From contig NC_056749.1 of NCBI RefSeq assembly GCF_019279795.1, positions 575,334,247 through 575,398,246 on the forward strand: DNA of 64,000 bases. The letters run 5' to 3'. Made by a program: the position numbers and the translations under genes. This stretch comes from Protopterus annectens. Its lineage: Eukaryota > Chordata > Ceratodontiformes > Protopteridae. The notes beneath the pieces were generated by a model. It was not told where the DNA came from and ran no database searches. It saw only the letters and a program-made list of their open reading frames with translations. This document shows, in pieces, positions 56,451 to 64,000 of this stretch (the stretch's first letter is position 1; every line of letters starts with the position of its first letter).

Positions 56451-58250
56451 TTGTTAACCTAAATATGCTAATCAGCAGCAGTCTATAATAAAAGAGGTAA
56501 AGTATGTGGCACTGTTGCCATTGTGTTTCTCATTCACACAATGTGGGCTAACAGTCACTCTAGGCTTGGCTGGCAAATATATGACTCGTGTTTTTGTGCT
56601 GCTAACACTCTGCACTTAAACATGCTAACCAAAAAAAAAATCTTCTGTCATATTCCAACATATTCTTATTAAACAGAGGGATACATGGCAGATTATGATG
56701 CTTATTCACCTATCTAAAAGTATCCATCAAAATATTGAGATTTCTGTGCTAATATCCATTCTTAATCATTTGCAAAATCCATTAAACACATTTTCCTTGC
56801 ACATACTTATGACTTTTTTAATAAGGGAGGAGTGCAAGTCTCTTATGCAGTCCCTCTGAACACAGAAATCATGAAACAAGACAATTGAGACATTGTGAAA
56901 TCAGATTAGAAGGTACTGCTTCTATATACAGCAAGCAACCATTACTGCCTCTGATGTATTAGCATATGTAGTGAGTCTGTATCCTGTTCCATCATAGCAC
57001 AGAAGAAGCCTTACAGCCAGACATGTTAACAGCTGCTGTTATTGTTTCAGTCCATGCCAGTAGTTCTGAGGAAAGAAAAATCAAATCAAATAATGTTGCT
57101 TTCTCCAGTATAGCAGGAAAGATAAACTTCACTGCCTGACAAACAAGGCTCTCATATTGGCTAATGTACCACTGACATTTCTACTAGCCAAGCTAGCTAA
57201 CAGTCCCAAATAATAAAACAATAATTAGCTTCATTTTGTTAAGTAACAATTTTTGAATACCAAACCTAAGGATATGATAAGAATATCAAGCAGGGAAATG
57301 TGGACAAAAAAAAAGACCAGTTCCTCCAAGATTTCTGTAGTGTACACACAGATGCTTGTTTTTCAAGGAAGGTAAACTCTAGGTAACTTTTGCATGTCCT
57401 GCACTGACTTGTAATGACTCCCCTACCTCTTTAAATTAAAAAAATCCACAATATTATGCAAACTCTCTTGCTAATAAAAATCAAACAAATCAGATCTATG
57501 TAATAATCAGATACCTCCCGTCTCTCCCATTAAAATGCATGTAGCACTTCAGATGTTGAAAAAGGCAAGGAACAAGTCATAACCAAGCTATCTGCATTTT
57601 CCATTAAAAACTGAGGAACAACCAGATCAGCAAAGAAATACTTCTCTTCCTCCATTGGCCTACACATCTTTCCATCATCCTGAACCAGCCCTTGAATTTT
57701 AGGCATGTTTCCACAATCTGATATAAGAGACAAAACTTACTGCAGTGTGCTCTGAACTACTGGAGCAAAACACACCACACTTGGAATGTGAACCTTTCCT
57801 AACCATTAGGTAGAAAGAGGAGATAATGTTTACATTAGACAACACGGTTTAAATACTGAACTTTTTGGGGGGAACTGCTCCATTTGTCTATATCTTGTTT
57901 AAAAGTGCATAGCTTTACAATTACATTTCCTGAAGAATTAAAAAAATCATCCTTGGTATAACCTAAAATGAACACAAAGTGTTTAATCTCCCTCAGCAGG
58001 AAGTTATGCCAAAACAGTGATCAACCCTCAGGTATCCCAGACAATTAGCTAATTTCCTACTGGCTTGTACTGACCTGAAATATTTATTCCCCTTCTTATG
58101 CACCTGTGCCTCTGTGTCTCTTTCACTTGAACTATACCCACTCCATCCTCACACCCCACAATCTAGCCTTCTTTTAAACTTGCTCTATAACACACAGACT
58201 TTTAAATTAGCCTGCTGAGCCCTGGACGAAGTGCTGTTGTTCATATGTCC
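54155..58250. other. Microsatellite-rich flank without recognised gene
   Basis: (GT)n at 54321-54381, (TA)n at 54794-54845 with a degenerate TA/CATG tail, (AC)n at 55120-55181 and (AC)n at 56419-56449. Several open stretches reflect these arrays or chance. A 67-codon minus-strand stretch at 57733-57530 has no motif I recognise. It may hold the SLC7A3 5' non-coding exon. Confidence 0.5.
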
Positions 58251-58254
58251 ATAA

Positions 58255-58360
58255 GTAAGTATTAGGCTAGCTGACATTGCAGGCTATTTTAAGCCTGTAT
58301 AATTTCCCTTTCTGTGCTCAGATTTATCCATTTGGTTTGAGAAACTGGGCTTATCCATCC
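58255..58360 (-). mobile_element. Possible degenerate SINE, copy C
   Basis: ATTAGGCTAGCTGACATTGC, AGGCTATTTTAAGCCTG and a following TAATTTCCCTTTCTGTG-CTCA resemble the tail and body of SINE copies A and B, but the tRNA boxes are not clear. Confidence 0.35.
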
Positions 58361-58718
58361 CATGGTTGATAATTATAGATTATCCCTAAAGATAATAATT
58401 TTGATCATAACACAGATAATTTGAGGAGACCCATGTTTGATGATGAGAGGTATTGCCATCTATGCCAGGGAGAATAGGGCAGTGCATGTGTAACATATGC
58501 CAGCATAGTTTGTAAGTAATTTTGTGTAATTTTACTATCACACTGACTCTTATAGATGCTTGTGTTAAAATGTATCAACAGTGTTGTTATAACTGATTAA
58601 ATATATATATATATTTAAACAAAGAATTATGGAAGGGAAGAGTAGAAGTTTTTGAAATTGTTCTATCATTTTCAAATACTGCAACAGATCTTAGCAAAAC
58701 TCTGAATGTGTATTATAC

Positions 58719-59274
58719 CAGAGTCGGGTGATTAAATGTGATGTCATTCCACAACTAGTACTGAGACGATGGAACTCACACAGAAGCTTGTTTTGTTTTC
58801 TTTGGAACCTGATATAAAATCTGTGACAGTTATTACTGTTAGTTCTTAGTTGAGTTCAGCACCTTGCCTTGTTGAAGTAAGCATCTCAGCATCTAATCTT
58901 GCCTTACTGTATTAACTGAGTTTGCTAGGGAACAATTATTCTTTAGTCAGTCAGGAAATACAATGCAATTAGTTTAATAGTGTTTTTCTACATCTGTTTA
59001 AATCTGTCCAGCTGTGTTATTTTTATTTCTTCTGTAATTGAAACTTGTATGTTTCTTGTATACTGTACTTAGATACTTAGCATTTTTATGGTTTCTATTT
59101 TATTATTTATTATTAAACATTTCATAGCTTTTATCATGGCTGGTCTTTTACAGGTTACTTTTAACATCTTAAGAGCACTTGTGCTTATTTGCTTATTTGA
59201 GTGATGCCTTGGCCACTCCCAAAAGCCTTGTTGATTTGATTTGATTACTCTACCATTTATGTTAGTATTGATTA

Positions 59275-59325
<51 letters not shown>

Positions 59326-59331
59326 TGTGTG

Positions 59332-59420
<89 letters not shown>

Positions 59421-59726
59421 TATACATTGTGTGTGTGTGTGTGTATGAGCGAATCAAATACCTAGATGTGGGTGAGTTAGCTACTTAGAACAGGGACAGA
59501 GTGCTCTAAAGTGAGTCTTGTTTGGGATCTGGAGAGAGAGAGAGTCCAGTCCCGGTGGAGCATGTTCCCTGTGTGCTCTTAGAGGAAACCGTGTTTGATG
59601 CAGACAGCTGCATTTGAAAATGCTGTGTAAATGCATTCCTGTTTTTAGTGACCGTCTCTCATTGATCTCAGTGATGAGGATTGAGGCTCCTTGATTACTG
59701 GCCCAGGGTAAAGAGAGGCAGTCACA
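58719..59726 (-). repeat. Terminal repeat, 3' side of the Gmr1-like element
   Basis: Read on the minus strand it begins TGTGACTGCC directly after the purine tract AAAAGGGGGGG (59738-59728), the expected position of a 3' LTR start. It contains GT/TA/AC microsatellites at 59279-59445. Its reverse complement aligns with 63010-64000. Confidence 0.8.
59279..59445. repeat. Compound (GT)n-(TA)n-(AC)n-(TA)n-(GT)n microsatellite
   Basis: GT at 59279-59338, TA at 59339-59384, AC at 59385-59402, TA at 59403-59420, then GT at 59430-59443. The order makes it nearly self-complementary, so it could fold into hairpins. The opposite terminal repeat has only a simple AC run in the same place (63272-63311). 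Confidence 0.9.
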
Positions 59727-62700
59727 TACCCCCCCTTTTGAAGACTCAAGCTAGTTTTTTAAGTGACCCTGGAAAAACGTTGCTTGACAGAAATGGGCCT
59801 TTCTGGGAACACATTTACCTGTAACCTGTCTTGACAGTCCATCTCCATTGAAATTGCTGTAATCTGGGCTAGCTAACAAAGGAGGTCCTCCCAAAGACCC
59901 TTTAAGCTTTTGGAATGCTTGCTCATAGGCTTCTGTCCACACTATCTTATCCAACCTGTTTTTCCTTGTCAGGTCTGTAATGGGAGCAGTTATTGTACTA
60001 TAATTGGGAACAAACTTTCTATATTACCCCGCTGTCCCCAAGAATGCCCTCACATGCTTTTTGGAAGCAGGGACAGGCCACGCCTGAATAGCTTCCACTT
60101 TGGCAGGCTCTGCTATGCCCATCTGACACTTACTGGGCTTAATGGTCAACCCTGCCCTTTGCAGTCTTCCCAGAACCTCCCTGATATGGTGAGGCTTCAT
60201 TATGTTAGCACAGTACGATTTGTGTTTCTTCCTCCTGCCTAGTAGGTTTACCATATAATTAACATAATAGACTTTTCTTACCACTTTGAAGAGTCCCTCA
60301 CAAGCTGCCTGCAACTTATTATGTCTGAGAGCAATGAGCACCATAACCTGCTGTTCCACAGCATACACTCAGGCTTGAGCATTCATGCCATACCAGACCT
60401 TCCTTCCACAGACAAACCAGCAGATGTGACATGAAACAGGCAACTCTTTCAGTCAGTATTTCTGTCAGGACCCTTGCTCTGCTAAAAATCTCTAACAAAT
60501 AATTTGCCACCTTCTCTGCCTCGATGGAGTGTAGAGCCACTGCCCTAGGGTATCTAGTAGCATAATCTACTACCACCAGGTCATACTTCTTCTCTCTGGA
60601 ACTTGGGTAGTCTGAGGCCCCACAATGTCCATAACTAGCATCAGAAAAGGCTCCTCAATCACAGGCAAAGGGATCAACGCAGCCTTGACTTTGTCCCTGC
60701 CTTGCCTACCTTTTGGCACTGCTTACAGGTCATGCAGTGTCCTGTTGCATCCTTTGCTATCCCAGGCCAATAAAAGATCTGCATAATATGTCTCTTGGTA
60801 TGCTTTATGCCCATATGACCTGCAAAAGGAATGTCATGGGCTATGGCTAGAAGTGCCAGATTGTAGGGTCAGGGCACTACCACCTGCTGTATTACCTCAC
60901 CCTCAAGCCCTCTCTCAGGGGTCCACTCTCTACACAGTAACCCTTTGTTCCAGAATGCAAACTCTCTTTTTCCTTTAGCATCAGGTGCCTCCTTAGCTAC
61001 CTCCCTCAAGCTTCATAAGGCAGGGTCCAAAAGCTGAGCCTGTCTCAACTCCACTTTTGTGACCCCCTCCCAGCTCCCCTTCCACAGGAAGCCTAGTATC
61101 TTCTGACAGCAGTGCGCCACTGCCAGCCTGGGTACTACCACACACCTCTGTCCTTGCAGTCACCCTGTCCATGGGAACATCAGTACTTACCAGGAGCTGT
61201 GGCTCACTTTCAGGCTCACTGCTACAGGGTAGCTCCCTCCCTGAAATAGCCACATCACCAGCCCCAACTTCAGGTGTGGGGTCTGTCTGGGTCTCTCCCA
61301 GCCTACCAGACCTACATGCCTGTCTCCTGCATATAACTGCATACACATAAGGTACTGAATTATCAAAATCATTCCCTATCAACACATCTGAACCCTGGCT
61401 AAAGGTATTTGGAATGGGATCCCTCCTAAAACTCTGATTAGAGTGGACTGCCCAAGCATGTACTGCTCTTCTTTAATCACTGCAGGCTTCACAACAGTTA
61501 TGTCAAAGGCTGTCTTTCTCTTAGAAGTGGCCTGTCTTGCACACACTAAGATAGGATACAAACTTCAGTGATAGTTTGGTACCCCTGTTGTTTCCAGACA
61601 ACTTACTACTGGCACACTGTTATTTGTACTTGCTGGCTCCCTCACTTTTTGTTCCCCACCTTGCTTTGGTGGACATTTCTGTGCTACATGGCTCCCATGG
61701 TTACATTTAAAACATCTAACCCCTGATCCTGGCCATGTACCTGAACTGGCGGCTTCCCCTGTTACTGGTAGACTCTGTTAGGGTGATTTAGGCTGCCCAC
61801 CATGGGTTCTCTTATATTCATGAACAGCACTGGGTATCCCCTTCTTCTGCAGTGATACCTTGATTGCTACGTAGAGATCCCCCTTTCTCCCCAGCTCATC
61901 TGCAGAGTTGCACTCCTGGTCTACCAACCAGATTCTCATGTCCTCAAGCAAAGTACTAATGGCTTGTTCTCTCACCAAGAGGTCTGCCAGTCTTTCAAAA
62001 GTGGTGACCTTACACCCACTCATCCACCTATGAAAATAAGTGTTTAACTCAGCAATATAATTGCATACACTTTCACCTGCCTTTCATCTATCACAAATGT
62101 TTTTTTCTGTAAGCTTCTAGTGTTAATTTATAACAAGTCAATAAACATTGTTTTACACTTTCATAGTTTAAACAATCAGTATCAGACAATATAGAAACAG
62201 CAGTTACAGCTTTACCATGGAGTAAGGGGGTCAGGAACTGTACCCAGAGTTCTTGGTCAACATTATACTGTTTACATACTCTTTCAAATGTATGAATAAA
62301 ACTATCAAAGTCATCTCCCTCTGCAAATTGTGGAAGAAATGTATTGACCTGTATTGCTTCTGGAGTTTGGTTATTCCCTTCCCCATTACCTCCATAACCC
62401 TGGCCAAGGGTCAGCACTTCTCTCTCATGCTGATGCTGCCTCTCCTTTTCTTCAGCCGCCAAATGCCACAGTCTCTCTTAGATCTCTAAATACTACAGTC
62501 TCTCTTCAGACTCATGTTGACACTGCCTCTCCTCTTCAGTCTCCCAATGATGCAGTCTCTCTTTTTCCTCAATCTGCAAATGTTTGGCCTCCAGTTCAAG
62601 TCTCTAACTCCAGACAGATTTTTAAGTCCTCTGAGGAAAAGGTGAATTGTCCTGTTTCTGAAGACAGCACATTCCCAGAACCAGACTGGTTGCCCTCCTG

Positions 62701-63009
62701 GCCACTGGTCTTGACTGCAGCTGCAATTAAAGCTAAAATCAGTTCTTCTTTAGTCCAGTTAGCATGCACCAGTCCTTTGGCTTTGCACACTTTAGCCAAC
62801 TGGTTCTTTGTGAGCTTACCATAATCCTTTGTTGACATCTTTGCCTGCTTTCTCTGACTAAACTAAACTAACAAAAAATAAATAAAACTGTTGTGAAAAT
62901 GAAAATCTGAATATTTACTTTGCGGCTGTTAAAAGTACACACACCTTAAGTGACAACTGCACACAGGCTACTGAAGTTCAATTAATATCCCATCGCTCTG
63001 CCATTAATA
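59727..63009 (-). mobile_element. Gmr1-like internal region: gag and pol
   Basis: Visible parts on the minus strand: gag start with MSTKDYGKLTKNQLAKVCKA (62838-62780), a gag stretch at 62462-62091 (FLPQFAEGDDFDSFIHTFER), a SCAN-like stretch at 62023-61778, a CCHC knuckle (CFKCNHGSHVAQKCP, near 61690), a protease-region stretch (61561-60993; LIGNDF), the integrase HHCC head (near 60830-60720; HMGIKH, CKQCQK), the integrase core (60576-60319; VVDYATRYPRAV), the integrase tail (LLGRRKKHK), then reverse transcriptase words (LTIKPSKCQMG, VRAFLGTAG). Many breaks; not all pol domains are represented. Confidence 0.75.
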
Positions 63010-63271
63010 TGTGATGGCCTCTTTATTCCGGGCCAGTAATCAAGGAGCCTCAATCCTCACCACTAACACTGGTGACAGACGGTCACTAAAAACAGGAATG
63101 GATTTACACACTATATTCAAATACAGCTCTCAGCATCAAACGCAATTACCCCCAAGAGCAGACAGGAAACACACTCCACTTGGACTGGACTCTCTCTCTC
63201 TCCAGATCCCAAACGAGACTCACTTTAGGACACTGTGTTCACTTCTAAGTAACTGACAAACCTAGGTATTT

Positions 63272-63312
<41 letters not shown>

Positions 63313-64000
63313 CTGGGAAAGGCTAGTACAGATTTACTAGCTATGCCCCTTCTGCCCAGACTATAAGGTAACCTCGCTATCACCAGTCAAATACTCTCAG
63401 GCTCTTACAAGAGTATCCAATTATAGTGAGTAACATCAACACTAACATAAATGGTAGAATGTAACCAAAGCAGCCATGCTTTTGGGAGTGGCCAAGGTGT
63501 CACTAAAATAAGCACAAGTACTCTCAAGATGTTAAAAGTAACCACTGAAAAACCAGCCACAATGAAAGGTATAAAAATATTTAATAATAAATAATAAAAT
63601 AGAAACCATAAAAATACTAAATATCTAAGTACAATAAACACCAGAATTCCAATCACAGGAGAAACAAAAATAACACAGTTAGACAGATTCAAACAGATGC
63701 AGAAAAACACCACCTAACTAATCTCACTGCATTTCCTGACTGTTTAAAGAATAGCTGTTCCCTAGCTACCTTGGTTAATACAGCAAGGTAAGATTAGATG
63801 CTGAGATGCTTACTTCCACAAGGCAAGGTGATGAGCTTCCAACTTACTCTGAAATTAAATCTACTAACAACTAACTGTGATAACTGTCATAGATGTTTAT
63901 ATCAGGTTCCAAAGAAAACAAAACAATGCAAGCTGATGTATGTGTTCCATTCTCTCAGTGGTGGTTATAGAATGACATAACATTTGATCACCTGACTCTG
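63010..64000 (+). repeat. Terminal repeat, 5' side, inverted orientation
   Basis: On the plus strand it begins TGTGATGGCCTC, matching the start of the 59726 repeat read on the other strand, and matches it without large gaps to the window edge (GATCACCTGACTCTG corresponds to the complement of 58719-58735). On the minus strand its inner edge is followed after a few bases by TGGCAGAGCGATGGG, which resembles a tRNA-primer site. The outer end is not in the window. Confidence 0.8.

Larger units (their letters stand above)
58719..64000 (-). mobile_element. Gmr1-like Ty3/gypsy retrotransposon fossil with inverted terminal repeats
   Basis: Minus-strand internal region (about 63009-59727) between two long terminal repeats. 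In order: gag with a SAP-like head, a central gag domain and CCHC zinc knuckle; a protease-region stretch; integrase (zinc head, core and tail); then reverse transcriptase. Integrase ahead of reverse transcriptase is the order of the Gmr1 group, unlike other Ty3/gypsy elements. The terminal repeats are inverted relative to each other (58719-59726 and 63010-64000 or beyond). By eye they agree at about four positions in five, so the insertion is old. The copy is broken in many places. Confidence 0.8.

Noticed and set aside
57530-57733. 67-codon minus-strand frame that looks compositionally normal
   Set aside because: No motif, no flanking splice partners and no relation to SLC7A3; length is within chance for this amount of DNA.
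58719-64000. Polinton or other large DNA transposon because of the roughly 1-kb inverted ends
   Set aside because: The interior codes gag, a CCHC knuckle, integrase and gypsy-type reverse transcriptase, with a purine tract at the edge; no DNA polymerase B or capsid genes of Polinton type are seen.
1-64000. CRISPR arrays, operons or prokaryotic systems
   Set aside because: Spliced exons, LINEs, SINEs and microsatellites show vertebrate nuclear DNA; regular repeats here are microsatellites or minisatellites without spacer structure.

Overview
The window is nuclear DNA of a jawed vertebrate. It carries one host gene I recognise, the cationic amino acid transporter SLC7A3 (CAT-3), on the minus strand from 52917 to 24942. 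All eleven coding exons are present, every splice site is GT-AG, and the phases add up to a 604-residue reading frame. The non-coding exon(s) upstream of 52917 could not be placed. The repeat content (DIRS retrotransposons, Penelope-like elements with a GIY-YIG nuclease, a Gmr1-type Ty3/gypsy element, CR1-type LINEs with an SGNH-esterase ORF1, tRNA-SINEs, long GT and TA microsatellites) suggests a large-genome non-mammalian vertebrate. An amphibian such as a caecilian or salamander is my best guess; this is inference, and the species cannot be read from the window.

Layout. 1-6905: minus-strand DIRS gag fossil split by a plus-strand CR1-type LINE (copy A, about 1120-5505). 7690-7965: an older reverse transcriptase scrap. 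8650-13010: a second CR1-type LINE (copy B) with an intact ORF1 (9067-10041) and a broken ORF2. 13020-16190: no recognised gene. 16190-24655: minus-strand retroelement fossils, made of a Penelope 3' end with a hammerhead-like motif, a DIRS-like array split by a Penelope-like element (17346-19912), and another DIRS-like piece. 24942-52917: SLC7A3. Its introns hold a 609-bp TTAA-flanked element with telomere-like words, a Penelope-like element with reverse transcriptase, GIY-YIG domain and hammerhead motif (intron 11), a DIRS element with inverted ends (intron 6), a LINE whose 3' part is tandemly duplicated almost without change (intron 4), two tRNA-SINEs, and a second inverted-repeat element inside a TA microsatellite (intron 3). 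52918-58718: microsatellite-rich DNA with one small hAT-like element. 58719-64000: a Gmr1-like Ty3/gypsy fossil whose two terminal repeats face each other as inverted repeats.

The points most worth following are: (1) the Gmr1-like element flanked by inverted rather than direct repeats of about 1 kb, meeting the polypurine tract on one side and a primer-site-like word on the other; (2) hammerhead ribozyme motifs at two Penelope 3' ends; (3) a 3' hairpin tail shared by the CR1-type LINEs and the tRNA-SINEs, which suggests a LINE/SINE partnership; (4) the near-identical 1.57-kb tandem duplication inside a LINE that was already dead.
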